Below are positions 44,896 through 57,202 of a DNA stretch of 64,000 nt, piece after piece. The notes under the pieces are model-generated. The model saw nothing but the letters and a program-made list of their open reading frames with translations. It ran no database searches and was not told the origin of the DNA. Made by a program: the position numbers and the translations under genes. How positions within the stretch are numbered: position 1 is the first letter of the stretch; every line of letters begins with the position of its first letter. The stretch comes from Platycnemis pennipes. Lineage: Eukaryota > Arthropoda > Insecta > Odonata > Platycnemididae. Where the stretch lies: assembly GCA_933228895.1 (NCBI GenBank), contig OW121854.1, positions 13,519,131-13,583,130 of the forward strand, written 5' to 3'.

Positions 44896-46166
44896 CTATT
44901 ATCACGTCAAATTAAAGACCTATCCTGAATGATGCAAATTATCTTAGCTGCGGGACGTCCAACCAAAATAAGTTCTTCCGTTTCAATTAAGTCAGATTCT
45001 TTTAATTCATTAAAATATATTCCTGATTAAATAACTGTGGGAACAAATTAGGATGTTGTAGAGAAGATAAATATAACAGTTGCTTAGGGGCAATGAATGC
45101 TCTATCAAAGGTGAATATTTCATAGAAAAGAATTGTTGGCAAAAATTGGGATAAAGTGGAGTAGATGGATATAACAATTTCTTAGGGGCACCGGAATTCT
45201 GAATGAAATTATCATGAGGGATTGCCAGATGATTCAGGGCAAGAAAGACAGAGAAAACGTAATATTAATAGCATGAATAGGGACGTAAAATATACCGATT
45301 TGAAGGTAGAAATTGCAAATGGAAAGAGAGGTTGAAACAATGAATGCAAAGAGTTGGTACCCTTACTCAAAAGCGCCATTTAAACGGTGGAAGATTATGC
45401 TTCAGACAAGGAAAGAAAACAAGGAAATGTTTGCATTTCTGCCTTCCCTGGATCTACGAGAAAAGCGCATCAATATTTCCACTCGAAGCCCAGGTCACCA
45501 CAGGTCAAATGACACGCTCCTTCGAGGATTTGGGGTCGAAGTTTTGAGGGCACATGCACTGCTAACTTATCAGAGAGTGTCTTGAGCAATAATAACCGGG
45601 GGAGAAGGGAATTGCTGAAAAAATCCATTCGACCTCGAATTCCAGCGAGAGTTGATTCCCACTCCCATACCGACCCCGCCGCCTTCTCCCACGCACCACT
45701 TCCTCGGAGATCTCGAAGGAATAAAAAAAACGAAGCAGGAAAAAATCTGGATTTGTGGAAACAGTCGCGACGAAAATGCGCAGTTATTTGGCGGGTTTGA
45801 GGGAGATCAACGGCAGCGACGCGAAAACAGGGAGATGTAAAAGGGGATTCCTCTGTTCAGTCGGCCGAGAGAAGGGTGGAAAACATTAAGAAGCGAAGGA
45901 ATTAGAAGGGGAAATCTTGGCTACGATTCATCAAGTGAATAAGGGAATCTGAGAGCAAAAGAAAAGGATCTACACTTACACCACTCCGTTGAAGCCTATT
46001 CGAAATTGGCTATTGGCATCAGGCCAATGCTTTCAAACTAAAACATGGAAAAATAAAGAAATGGGCTTTCTTAAATCCGAGACTCGGAGACGATTGGTTT
46101 TCGTGGGTATTTCGCACTCATTATTGGGGATCCAGTTGGTCTGGTATGATACCTAAAGTATTAGCC
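44896..46166. other. Unassigned sequence
   Basis: Two overlapping plus frames of about 90 and 72 codons at 45,313-45,800 have no recognisable domain. Otherwise AT-rich. Confidence 0.35.
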
Positions 46167-46167
46167 T

Positions 46168-46630
46168 CTAACATCGAGGCTCCGATTAAAATCAGAAGCT
46201 ATCAGAAACAGATTACTATCAGAACACAGGTTAAAATTTAGGTTAAACCTTTTAAGTAAATTCGAAACCGATTTGTTCACAGATAATGTTAGATATAAAA
46301 ATTGCTAGGTTTGATCAGATAAACAAGATTAGAAAGACAGATTGTCGTACCGATAGATTTAAAATGTCATTTTTCCCGCGTACTATAAGAGAGAACAATA
46401 GGCAGCGTAACAAAGGGATATGTAGGTGAAATATAGTCAGAGTAGTCTGTTGTGCATGATGCATGTAATAACAACTTATAATTCCATTCTTATTATGTGG
46501 ATACTAACCATCTAGCTGCATGTGACCCTATTATCTATCATGTCTCCATGAAATATCCTAGTTGCATGTCAATAGTGCATGTTTGGTGATCTTCACCCCC
46601 TCGCAGGGTATTACTTAGATATAGATCAAA
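46168..46630 (+). pseudogene. Divergent LINE-B C-terminal fragment and 3' UTR
   Basis: SEALSETDYYQNTG-type decayed codons, then FDQINKIRKTDCRTDRFKMS and FFPRTIRENNRQRNKGICR. The 3' UTR contains CTAACCATCTAGCTGCATGTG and lacks the usual CCACACACC..GGCTTG segment near its end. Same older subfamily as 30,330-31,145. Confidence 0.83.
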
Positions 46631-46689
46631 ATCCCGGCAGTGGCAGTTATTTTCATGAATTACCTGACCACACTTGAGAGCTATGTGGA

Positions 46690-46850
46690 GAGTCCTTCAT
46701 GTTCAGAACTTTGTCTGTCGGACAGTACGTTAAACCAATGACCCCGTCGCATTTCGCTAAAAATAGTCTTATGCTGACGCAGGGATTCTCTCCATTCTCA
46801 TTCTAGCCACTGGTCAACCACCCACCCCTCCTTGGTATCTCGACCCACCC
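46690..46850 (+). repeat. SINE-1 body, head missing
   Basis: CTGTCGGACAGTACGTTAAAC, GACCCCGTCGCATTTCGC, TTATGCTGACGCAGGG and TTCTCTCCATTCTC in SINE-1 order. Diverged from the others. Confidence 0.5.
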
Positions 46851-46859
46851 CATGACTAT

Positions 46860-47000
46860 TGAGTGCTATATATACGAGAGCTCTGTAAGTTCTGTACCCG
46901 AAGATGACGCCTTGACGTCGAAACCCGGGTCGTCAATGAAGTATTTTTAATTTTTGTGGAATCAAGAAGTCACTGTCTTTTCATCATGAGGTTCCACAAA
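46860..47000 (+). repeat. Penelope-like terminal motif (degenerate hammerhead-like core)
   Basis: CCGAAGA (46,898-46,904), a stem GACG..CGTC, then GTCGAAAC (46,917-46,923) followed by CCGGGT. The pattern CUGANGA-stem-GAAAC is the core of the hammerhead ribozymes reported in Penelope-like elements. Here the conserved U of CUGANGA is C, so activity is unlikely. TTTTTGTGGAATC and GGTTCCACAAA farther right form a second inverted pair. Confidence 0.45.
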
Positions 47001-49472
47001 GTAACGCCTGAAACCACTAATTTCAATAAGTACAGTTCTAATCCTTAGTGGTTACTAAAACTACATAGGCATACGCACGCCTAAATAACACCATTATGTA
47101 GTATTTCTCATTTCCTGTTTTTTTGTTGCATTAATCATTAGGTTTTAGATAATATTAACCCCCCTGCCACACTCCCTTAGAAGATACGCTTAAAGTGTAC
47201 TTACTCCTTAAGGTAGACGAAGTAGTCATCCTCTTTCAATAATTAGATGTTTTGGTAGGAAGAGGAGTGTTCGAAGAAATGAATGTATTAAAGAAAAAAG
47301 GAGGAATCTCTCAAGGTACGGCTATATTTTTGAAAACAGGAAAAGAGAAGTAGCTTACCTCGACCTTTCATTTGTAAAAGAGCTTCCTCAGCATGCTCCT
47401 GCCTCCAATGGGAATAGCGTGACAGGCATATATGCATATAATATTGAGTGGATGAGTTTTTTAGCAAAATATTATGAGAATATTCTAATCAAAGTAATTG
47501 AGTCAAATTCAACTGCTTTTGCAATGCGATTTCACCCTGAGCTAATATTTCTTAAAAAAATATTGCAAGAAGATGCCTTACTATATCTGAGAAAAGAAAG
47601 TGAATCGGTGTCGTTTCTCATAACATGCATTTTAATAATAAATAATGATAAATCGCGTGGTGTTCATTCAATAAACATTTAAAATTTCACAAACAATCGC
47701 CTTAATTTTCTAAATTACACTTTTTGCTCATGAAAAATTCGTCGAGAAGAAGTCGTCTTACACAAATTTGCACAGAGAATCCAATAAAAAAATTGCCTTT
47801 TCTACGTCCCAGCTTTCTTGGTAATGTGCACAGGTCATTCTGGATAGGTTTCGTGAAAAGAAAACATTAAAATGGTAGAATCGTGATTAGAAGGACGGAG
47901 GGAGAAGATAATATTTGTCCTTGTAGTAACGCGAGTTAAAAAAAAAACAAAAACATGAGACCGTGATACGAGAGACAGCCTCTTACTAATAGGAAAGGGG
48001 ATGCATGGCGGGGGGTGATCCCTTGAACTCCGAGGATGTAGCGAGGTGGCCGCCAGGCAAAGAACGTGGAAGGGAACGAGATCCGGGACTCCCAGGGTCA
48101 AAACGCAAGGCAACGCGGGGTCTACGGGTCACCTCCCACCCCACAATTTCCCCTCCTCTAACCCCTGACATCCACTCCCCTTTCCTCCTCTTTCCCTCCC
48201 CCCTTTCACCGCGAGAAAAATCAATATCGCTGAAAACGCGGGCTCGATCCCAATTAAAATTTCGCTCCCCATCCATTTTAACTTCATTCAGGTGACAAAC
48301 ACGAAGATGAGGCATTATTTTTTTCGGGTCTAATGGAAGCGAAAGGGATAGCGAGAAAGGTAGGTGTAAAACAGGGTCGGTAAATGCGGAGGGGTGGTTT
48401 TGCTGTGGGAAGGTCAGGTAGGTTGACACGCGGGTCGGAAATTGAGGACAGAAACAGGTGTGTGCCGGAAAATGACAAGGAGCGAGGGGCAAGAAAGATG
48501 AGAAGAGACAGAACACGTCCAGTAATCACCACCGGGCGATTACAGGGTCGTTTCATCAAAAGAAAGGAGAAAAGTACTCTCCGCACGCCTGAACACACAC
48601 CAGGATAACACTGGAACACTGTAAAAAGTTTATCTCATTTTCAGCGCGATCTGAATTCAAACGCTGTCTGATTTTACGGTAGTCGTCTACATTTAAGACT
48701 CAACATGCGTTAAAATCAGGCACACCTCCGTCTTATTTTAAGAATAAACAACTGCATATTGAAAATAATATGGTTGTAATCTGAAATTCAGATCACCCGG
48801 GGAGAAAATAAGCACTCCTTGGTTGGCTCCGCAATTGGAGCTAACCTGCCAATAGCAGAGACTGATGGGCGAAGCGTAACCAGGGAGATGGAATTCAACA
48901 AGGATTACGAAGCGCAAAGAAGGAAGATTCGGAGTCCAGTCAAATTTCATTGCAAGTAGGTGAAATATGTTTCGTGCGATGAATTTATGGTGCGAGAACG
49001 TGGCGTTGATACTTCGTTTGTTTGCAGAAGGGTGCCAGTTGTATCTGAGTGACGTATCCTGAGACTAAACTTCCTTATTTTTCTACGTGGCATGGCTGTA
49101 AGAACTAAAAAAATAGTAGCCTCATCAAGTGAAAGCTCCTGCCTTGTTTGTACATACTGGCACATTTCTTTGGTATCGAAGACTTTGTATGGATTACTTT
49201 GTTTCCAATAAAAGTACAAATTTTCATATTATCTTTGTAGTTATTGTTAATGTGTTCCTATTTCAGTCCTGAAATCTTTTTCAATGGAAATTCTATGACT
49301 TACGTTTCCTCTATCGAGGAATTTAGTGAGTAAAAGAGTATCATCGAGTAAAAATATGAAACGTTAGGGTTTTGCTTTGTGTTCGTGTGAAGCGTTTAAA
49401 TATTTAGTATTTATAATCAGACATCCCCTAAAAGTAGGCTTTAATTTCAATAGCAACTCGCATTTATACGTT
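47001..49472. other. Unassigned sequence
   Basis: 47,990-48,560 is GC-rich with overlapping frames on both strands (176 codons minus at 47,986-48,516) and no domain. A minus frame at 48,947-49,219 is likewise unrecognised. 49,017-49,040 repeats at 50,762-50,785. Confidence 0.35.
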
Positions 49473-49555
49473 GGACTTATTTTAAGATAGGCCCATGATG
49501 AATTTAAGACAGCCCTGGTCTTAAATTCAGCATGGGCCTGTCTTAAAATAAGTCC
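49473..49555. repeat. 83-bp foldback: 38-bp arms, 7-base loop
   Basis: Arm 49,473-49,510 (GGACTTATTTTAAGATAGGC onward) and arm 49,518-49,555 are reverse complements with two mismatches, around loop AGCCCTG. TCTGAATTTAAG-like and TAAAATCAG-like pieces recur on both sides (48,640-48,720 and 49,560-49,680), suggesting a larger foldback element whose ends I cannot fix. Confidence 0.9.
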
Positions 49556-51798
49556 CACCTGGTCTGAATTTAAGTCCTTCACCTGCCTTATTTTTGGACA
49601 TGATATTCAACATACACTGTCTTAAAAATGTTGCATCTGAAATTCATATCGCTCTAGTACCTTAAAATCAGATAAACGTTTTGTAGTGAAGTGTCATTTC
49701 GTCCGGGGATTCACTTCTTTTTCTCTCCGAAAGACTCAAACTGCTCGTATTTTTCTACAGGGAGCCCTCAGGCTGGAGTTGACCCAAACAAGCGGGAGCA
49801 AAAGAACCGAGCTCCGAATGCTCGAGAATTATATGTATATGCACCCATTTAACATTAATTTCCACCGTTTGAGTACATTTTTAAAGCATAGATACACTCT
49901 AAAAACACACAGAACTTTGTCTTACCCAACGCAAAAATTGGACAAGAAAACATTTGATAGCCAATGGTGAACATAGATGATGAAAAACTTTATGTAGTCA
50001 ATAAGAAAAGTGATGATTTTTATTTACAGGCACGAGGCAACTCATTGGTTTTCAATTGAGGACTGGAATTTGAATACTGAAACACACAGTTACGGATGAA
50101 CTGCAAGAAGAAGCTTTTCACCTTTTTTTAAACCTTCCACAGACGATGATTTCGTCAAAATAAGTAATAAATAACAATACCTAATTTTACAGCATTATAA
50201 TTTTCGCTCTTTTACCAAAAAATCAATGTCAAAGAAATTAAACTGCTTGCATCTAAATTTTTCTTTAGTAGTTTGCTTTTGATTTCATTCCTGTCATTGT
50301 TTTGCGAGTCATTTAACATATCTGTGCACTTTTTTAATATTTTGAAATTGAATCGTTTTGGAAACAAATGTGGAATATTATCAAATCAGTTATTCTTACA
50401 TAGTAAATCATGAAAAGGTTGAAAAAATGCTCTTTGTGTTCGTTGCGCTGATTGGCAACTTGTTAGTATAATGATCCAAGCCAGAGAATTACATAAAAGA
50501 CAGTGGGAGTAGGCCACAATGATATTAATTCTGTTGCAGCTATGCCTAAAACTACCCTTATACTAGATAGAGATGTGTTTCAAATCTAATCGTTAAATTT
50601 TATATTATTATAATAGTGTTCATTAATGGTTTTATTTAAAACAATATTTTTTTATGAATGACAACTTGATATTCAAAAATGTATTGGCTTGGTCCGGGCA
50701 GCGCCATCGCAAGAAGTTAATGGATTCGAACAGTTATTTTTTTAAAACCTCGGAATATTCTTTTGTTTGCAGAAGGGTGCCAGTTAAATATCCCTTTCCC
50801 TTGGCTCTTCGATAAAAATATGTTGACGCGGATCCTTCGCAAACTCCGATCGTACGAACGACCGTGAAATTTAGAGATTCCGGGGACTCAGACCGCACGA
50901 GGTGTCCGGCTGGAAAAAAAACGAGATACTTCGACAGTCGGGGGTTTTATTTATGCTCTCATCCCACGAAGCGTTAACCCGAATTTCACGAACTCCGGCT
51001 TCCTCCCAATTTTTGTTCCCCCTAATTCCTAACTTTGGGATATAGATTTCATTCTATCATCCGGCATAGGAAAGAACCACAACACCACGTAAAATAAAAC
51101 AGCTATAAAAATTTAGAAGTACTTTTCTTCAGCAATCTCAACTTCACCAGTAATACTAAAAGACTTCAGAAAAAAATTTCAATTTTAAATGAAACAAAAT
51201 GCTGTGGCAATTTCGAAAAACAAATTGAATGTGTTAGCAGGATGCTCATGACTAGCAGAACATGTGTAAAGCATATTTTTGGAATCGAACCTCAATTCTG
51301 TTCAAAACGTCCAAACTTCGATCGTTTACGCTAATATCTTATTCGAAGTTAATCTTGTGACGGTACATATTGGCTGTTAATCAAATCCTGAGCTCCTAGA
51401 AGCTTTACACTTTTGACAAATAAATATATTCCCTTAGACTTCCCAATTACTCGTGCTCCTGTACCTCCTATCGTTGCGTAAAATGTGCCAAAAAAATGAA
51501 GCTTCTCTTAGCCACAAAGTCAAATGTTTTCCTCAGGCAAGGCCTAAAAAATTCCTGTCTCTAATTACCTATTCCGCCATCGATTGTCTATCTCTCTCTC
51601 TCTCTACCATTTTTTCATTCTTATTCAGCATCGATTAAAATAATTATAGCCAAGAGAAGAAAAGGTCACCACCAATGTTGGGAAGCTAAAGGTAGAAAAG
51701 GTGAGTAGGTATTACTATCAACGAAGCCAAAAAACTAGCGACCGATGAAGCAAGAAGGAAATGGTAGAATTCCTCAAAGAAAGAGGTCATTCCAAAAC
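49556..51798. other. Unassigned AT-rich sequence
   Basis: No gene recognised. A short TCTC microsatellite lies at 51,590-51,604. Frames at 49,686-49,970 and 51,453-51,638 have no domain. Confidence 0.4.
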
Positions 51799-51799
51799 A

Positions 51800-52170
51800 G
51801 TGTTGTAGCAGTATCTTTTTAAAATATGTTCAAACTAGATTTCATCCAATATTTTGTGCTACAGAAGAATGATAGAATAATAAAAATCGAATGAACCGAC
51901 TGAGAGACCAACGAGGAAATCCTCAGAATAATGGGGAAAATGAGGAGGGAAGAAAACCTTAAAAGGATCACGGAACAACTTAATTTAGGAGATGTTAGCC
52001 TGATGAAGACAGCCGTCGAGGGAAAAGTGAATAGGCACAATGGAAAGGGAATAGTTTGCATTAGATATATGGAACTAATATTAAGAATGTAAAAGAGAAT
52101 AATTATGAAAATATTAAGAGGTTAACTGATAGGAAAATTGAGTGAAGACCTGCATCTCATTAGCCTCAGG
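51800..52170 (+). pseudogene. Decayed LINE-C C-terminal fragment
   Basis: ETNEEILRIMGKMRREENLK, GDVSLMKTAVEGKVNRHNGK, GIVCIRYMEL, then NIKRLTDRKIE-type codons in other frames. It aligns with EEVLRRV..LMKTIVEGQVDGKNGKG..RY of the 42.7-kb copy and is more diverged. A weaker possible copy (GQIRNDEMLIKGG, 52,655-52,700) lies downstream. Confidence 0.62.
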
Positions 52171-54036
52171 ATTTTTGACCCATCACGAAAAAGGCAACAT
52201 AACATCCTTAAGTGGCAAAAATATAGCATAATTACATCGCTTGTTGTCCATGCCCAAAAACTAGTAATCCAATCAGCAAATTAATTGCGATTGCTGTTAA
52301 ATGCTTCCCAAATATAGTACGAGTAATTAGTACTAAAGATTCATTAAAAGCAAGCTATATTACTAGACGGAAACAGAAGACTAATTTGAATATAAAAGCA
52401 TGAGGGCATTAACTAGAATACACCAACAGTTCCTTAACGTATGTTGGTGCTATCATGGACGAAGACGGGAACTAATGATGTGAAGATTGCTTTGGCCTAG
52501 CACGGATTTACTATCTAATAAAGAGAACTACTGATTTTAATCTTAAGGAAAGATGAGAAGAAAAAATAAACAAAGGGCTGGATTTAATGAAGAGGTAAAA
52601 AGAAGAGGTTTAGAGATTTTTTTAAATGCGGGTGGAGAGGAGAACTGAAAAGATGCCACGGACAAATACGGAATGATGAAATGCTGATCAAGGGGGGGAA
52701 GAATGAAATTTGTCATTTGGTTTAGGTAAATGGTGAGCGTTAAAAGGGACAAAGGGAATATTAAAGGCCGTTCTCGCATTCAGAATATTGGATAAGCAAG
52801 AAAGAGGTGGGAAAAAAGGCACTTCAGTGATTGTGAAGAAAGATGAAAAAATGCTCATGTGGAAAAAATATATTGTTGGGAATGAACATTTGTAGAAAAA
52901 TTACTTCAACAATTTCTATCTCCATCTCCAATGAAGTTACTCCATATTTCTATTCTATTTCTATCTATCGATCGAAAACTAGTATTACCTAATTATAATA
53001 CATTAGTACATTAAAAATACGAAAATATCTAATATATGTAGATTACCACGAATAAAAGTCATTATAAATTCTATGGTTGTCTTTATATTTTTCTTTAATC
53101 CACAACCGCTACATTATCAGAGAAACATTCCCGGTCATATTCTGCGAGTTCAACGACATTACCACCACTTCCTCGGAATTTTGACGATTTATACACCCCA
53201 GAGACAATCCTTGAACCCTTGATTCTCCCTCGCCCCCACCATTCAGCACCCTAACCGTTGATTCATTTGAAAAATTAAAATCAAAGGAAAAAAAATTGAA
53301 TAAAAGCTGGGACGAAATTTTTCGGCCAGACCCGCTTTCAGAACGCGGAAGGCGGGTTGAATGAAACGACGCGGGTCGACTGTGGATGGACCCGAAAATC
53401 CCTCTCAGCAATGGAGTCGTCAGTCAGGGATGGGGAAGTCGGGGTGTGGTTGGAGGAGGAGGAGAGAGGGAGCGAGGGTTGGTAGGTAGATGGAGGAGGG
53501 GCGATAAAAACCGGAGGTGTTTGGACAATGGGCAGAGGGTGGTACGGGGGTGAGGAATGTGGTAAAATGGACGGCGAGTAAAGAGAGGGGCAAAGAGGCC
53601 CAGGGTAATGAGTTTTGGAGAGCGGTTTCGGGCGTAGAGGCACCGACGAGAGCATCTGATAAGGAAGCTTTATTTAAAATTGGGGGTTGGTGACGGAGTT
53701 TCCAGCATAAAAGACCATGGACCCGCCTATTTTCTAACATTTTGGAGATTCTAACGCTTTCTCAATATTGAACCCTATATGCTAATACATGGAAACTGAT
53801 GATACACTGAAAACTGATTGAATAACAGCAACATATACGTGGAAGAAGAGACCCTAGCTTATTTTGACATTTTTACTCGAGTCAAAAATATTATTTCCGT
53901 TTTTATACCTACATGTTTCCTTAAAAGTCATAATCGCCTATCTCTCTTTTTTTTGTGTGATGCACTTACATATATGAGGCAACTACAAATTTCATTCATG
54001 CATAACAGTGCTGGACTGATTAAAGTTTTTGAATAA
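52171..54036. other. Unassigned sequence
   Basis: 53,340-53,700 is purine-rich (AGG runs) on the plus strand, which explains the overlapping proline/serine-rich minus frames there. No gene recognised. Confidence 0.38.
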
Positions 54037-54430
54037 TCTTGCCAGATGAAGAAGGTAACACCACACTACACCGGGCTCTAAATTCATGCATTAGGTTTAT
54101 TTTTAGCCGTCGCAGAGATGTCCACTTGACCCACTACTACAAAAAACATCGATGGTTTATTGTTAAAACCCGAAGGAAATATTTCCTCGGGTTCTACTTG
54201 TACTCCTTAATCAGGGAAAAATGCCATGAATGTCTATTCGACAATTTGCTGCCAAACCTTCCACTAGAGGTATGTGTAACAGATACCACCCTGATTTTCA
54301 GTATTTTCCTGGCCATCGCTCAACGAAGTTCCAAAATCTACTGCGTGTCATCTCTGGAACACCCTGCCCAAAGACATAAAAAAAAACTGTTCTTCCGTTG
54401 CTATCTTTATGACGAAATATTATAGTAATA
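54037..54430 (+). pseudogene. LINE-D reverse-transcriptase C-terminal fragment
   Basis: One open frame of 128 codons: LNSCIRFIFSRRRDVHLTHY, YKKHRWFIVKTRRKYFLGFY, LYSLIREKCHECLFDNLL, then a less conserved end. The NACIRFIF..RR..H.TPYY..L.WL.V..RR..FL..LLYK series is the C-terminus found after the RT domain in jockey/I-like arthropod LINE proteins. No start context and no upstream RT, so this is a 5'-truncated fragment. It is unrelated in detail to LINE-A, B and C. The 3' part seems to shift frame near a run of nine A residues (54,379-54,387). Confidence 0.74.
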
Positions 54431-54732
54431 TGTTACTTTTTGACCATTAAACGCTGTTTTTATTCTCTGTAAAACATGAAATGTATACATATGTATTAGT
54501 TACATGATGTCCGACATACCTCGCATTTAGTCTTTTTCCTTTACTCGCAAATTGCTTTAACTTAAATTTAAATTTGCTACAATATGCACATTATTTTAAT
54601 TGTTTGATTAATTTCTCTCTTTCTGTTTCTCGGACAACTAAATACTGCTTTTCTCTCTCGGACTAATAAATATTGCTTTTGTCCTCACGGGAAATAGCCC
54701 CAGGACAATAAGTAAACATTCACTTATTCTAT

Positions 54733-55381
54733 CTACATCTACATCTACATAATACCCTGCAAGCCACCACAACGGTGTGTGGCAGGGGGTGATTTCTCAC
54801 CAAACATGCACTACATATCATGCATAAAAAAGGAATAGTATTAATATAGTAGTCAGAACTACACTATTTAAAAAAGATAGAAATTGCTAAGCAAACATGC
54901 AAAAACATCCTGTTAGTAAGATTAGCTTTAAGTACTCATACCAACATGCAGCTACCAATGCTATTCATTGCTACTCTCCGATAGGACATATTTACCGTTA
55001 TTCGTATCTCTTATTGTGCGAGGGAAAAAGGACATTTTGAATCTATCAGTTCGGCAATCAATTTCTCTAATTTTATGAATATGGTCCAGTCTGCCATAGT
55101 AAGTTGGGGTTCGTAAAATATTTTTAACATCATCACTGAAAATATTGCCTTGGAATTTGTGGAAGAGATTAAGTCTAAGTTTCAACCTGCGATCTGACAA
55201 TGATTCCCATTTCAATTCATTTAATAGACTGGTTACGCTAATATAATTATCGTATCGTCCCTTTACAAATCTTGCCGATCTTCGCTGCACACGATCAAGT
55301 TCATTACTTAGACCGATTTCGTAGGGATCCCATACACTGGCAGCATATTCCAAATGAGGTCTAACAAGGGAAAAGTAGCTG
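54733..55381 (-). pseudogene. LINE-A C-terminal region and 3' UTR, uninterrupted frame
   Basis: Minus strand open for 130 codons (55,353-54,961): AASVWDPYEIGLSNELDRVQ, RRSARFVKGRYDNYISVTSL, ESLSDRRLKLRLNLFHKFQG, FKMSFFPRTIRDTNNGKYVL. The frame actually extends upstream to SYFSLVRPHLEY before truncation at about 55,381. It ends in SESSNE like the 7.4-kb copy. Three CATCTA units form the tail at 54,733. The lack of stops suggests a fairly young copy. Confidence 0.9.
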
Positions 55382-55397
55382 AAAGTAGCTTATTCTT

Positions 55398-55555
55398 GGT
55401 GAGTAAAAAAACCCGTTGCATTTTTCCACAATTACATTAAAAAAATATAAAATTACACTACACCTGAGGATGGCTTAGTAAGCCGAAACACGTGTAGTGA
55501 AATTTTATAATTTTTAAATAGACTTGTGGCAAAGTGCTACAGTTTATTACTCACC
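55398..55555. repeat. 158-bp foldback with hammerhead-like core, Penelope-related
   Basis: Outer inverted repeats start GGTGAGTAA and read inward for about 35 bp with mismatches. Inside is an 18-bp stem with one mismatch (55,446-55,463 with 55,492-55,509). Within that stem lie CTGAGGA (55,464-55,470), a GGCTT/AAGCC stem and GCCGAAAC (55,482-55,489), then the palindrome ACACGTGT. CUGANGA-stem II-GAAA with a tiny stem III is the hammerhead arrangement described for Penelope-like retroelements. It lies immediately upstream of a truncated LINE-A. Not a coding feature. Confidence 0.6.
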
Positions 55556-57190
55556 CAGTATGTCCCACTTCCTCTATCTGATGCCTGGAACAGTGAACAG
55601 TATTCATTTATGTTTAAAAAAATAGGCTTCCAGCCGCGATAATTTTACCTCCCTAAACTACTGCGGATGGATCGGATTGCGGGGATATAAGTTGAACTGC
55701 AAACCACACTGCTTGAATGCTGAGACGAGACTAGCTTTTTATTGCACCCGTTCGTCAGCTTTTCCAACGGTTAGAAAACAAAAGAGAAACATAGTGCGTG
55801 TAAAATTTAATTCATCCCAATACAAGAGTTCATTATTTATGTAACTTAACGTCTTATAACAATTTATTCATTTAAAAGCTTCAACCAACACTTTTTAAGA
55901 TTTAGCATACAAAAGACACACGGGTTGTATCCAAAGAGGAATACCCAAAGTAGAAGGGCAAAAAGGGCGTTCATACGGAAAAAGGAGATTCGGGGTAAAA
56001 AACAAAACAACGGTGTGGGTAGCAGAGGGAAAGCACGTTTGAGCATGGTACAGTACATACGCTCTCTGTTGACGAGATGGGCATCCAAGGATAACGAGGG
56101 ACTCCTTCACTACCGGGAGGGATGATGCTCTTACCTGCGGAAGATAAAGAAAGAATTATTTAGCGACACACGGCAGCAACGCATTGGAGAAGTGTTTGCG
56201 CGAGTGTTACCCTTTAAGCTACAAAGAAGGGAATGGGTTCATTAATGCCGGGAACGAGATGGGAGAAATAAAACACTGTGGGATAGCGAGAGCCCGTAAA
56301 AAAAATCAACAAGATTGTAAACAATGGCACGGTGCGCCCGTAATTCTAAAATATATCCGTTTTCAACTTTTGGCCCTTTTTTTCTTTCGTTTCCATTAAC
56401 ATTTTCTTGCAACAGGAAAGATATAAATAAAAAAAGAAAAGAATGAAAAATTATCTCCTGAAGTTAAAATTTTTTCTCCCGTACGTCCTATTTCTGTTTC
56501 ATTAAACCATAATTAATTCTCAGAGATACAACATTGTTCCTATAATTAACATTGTTATTGATGATCTGGATAAAGAGGCAGGAAACCATCAGGAAATAAG
56601 GATTTCTTCGGTAGTTTAAGTGGTTCCATCATCTGGCCGGAAACCATAGAGTCCTGGGTCCAAGTTCCGGTTCCGGTTGAATGATTTTTTTCTATGTGGA
56701 AATTCTATAATTATTTACTTATTAACATCCATGGATATTTTCACCGGGTACGTGGTTACTTCCGTGAAGACCGAAGGTTACCAGATAAACCATAATAAAT
56801 TAAAACTTCTGACATTAGGCAGGAGGGATACCACGTGCATTTTAAAAGAAATAATTAAAATAGAATCAAAAGTCCACTCTGATCTGAACATGAAAATTAC
56901 CAACACAAATATTGATCGCATTGCCTTCGAGAAAAATTCAAACCTCCATAACTATATTGATCAAGATAATAGTCGTCTCACTTTTCAGCATTACTCATAA
57001 TTTTATTTTAGAAAGTCTACATGCATGAAATTAATCATTATAATTTTTTGAAAACTCACTTTCGTTATACGAGTATAATGGTCTTGCTAAACATCAAGGG
57101 GTATCTGAATTACTGTGAAAAAAAAAGCTGGCCTCAAATACAATTGCGCAATTGCATGAAATGATACGGTATTACAATCACTATCCGCAC
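55556..57190. other. Unassigned sequence with one tRNA-like remnant
   Basis: A B-box-like GGTCCAAGTTCC lies at 56,657-56,668, preceded by TAGTTTAAGTGGTTCC at about 56,616 as a possible A box: a likely SINE head remnant. A 107-codon plus frame (56,677-57,000) and frames near 55,860-56,120 have no recognisable domain. Confidence 0.4.
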
Positions 57191-57202
57191 CTGTGAATTA
57201 TA

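Noticed and set aside
47986..48516. 176-codon minus-strand frame as a gene
   Set aside because: Low-complexity proline/serine/leucine-rich translation of a GC-rich, CT-biased strand, with an overlapping plus frame of similar length. No domain.
53338..53740. Proline-rich minus-strand frames of about 105 codons
   Set aside because: Two frames are open over the same purine-rich tract, which is expected from composition alone.
56677..57000. 107-codon plus-strand frame as a host protein
   Set aside because: No recognisable domain, no clear start context, AT-rich composition, and it begins inside a tRNA-like remnant.
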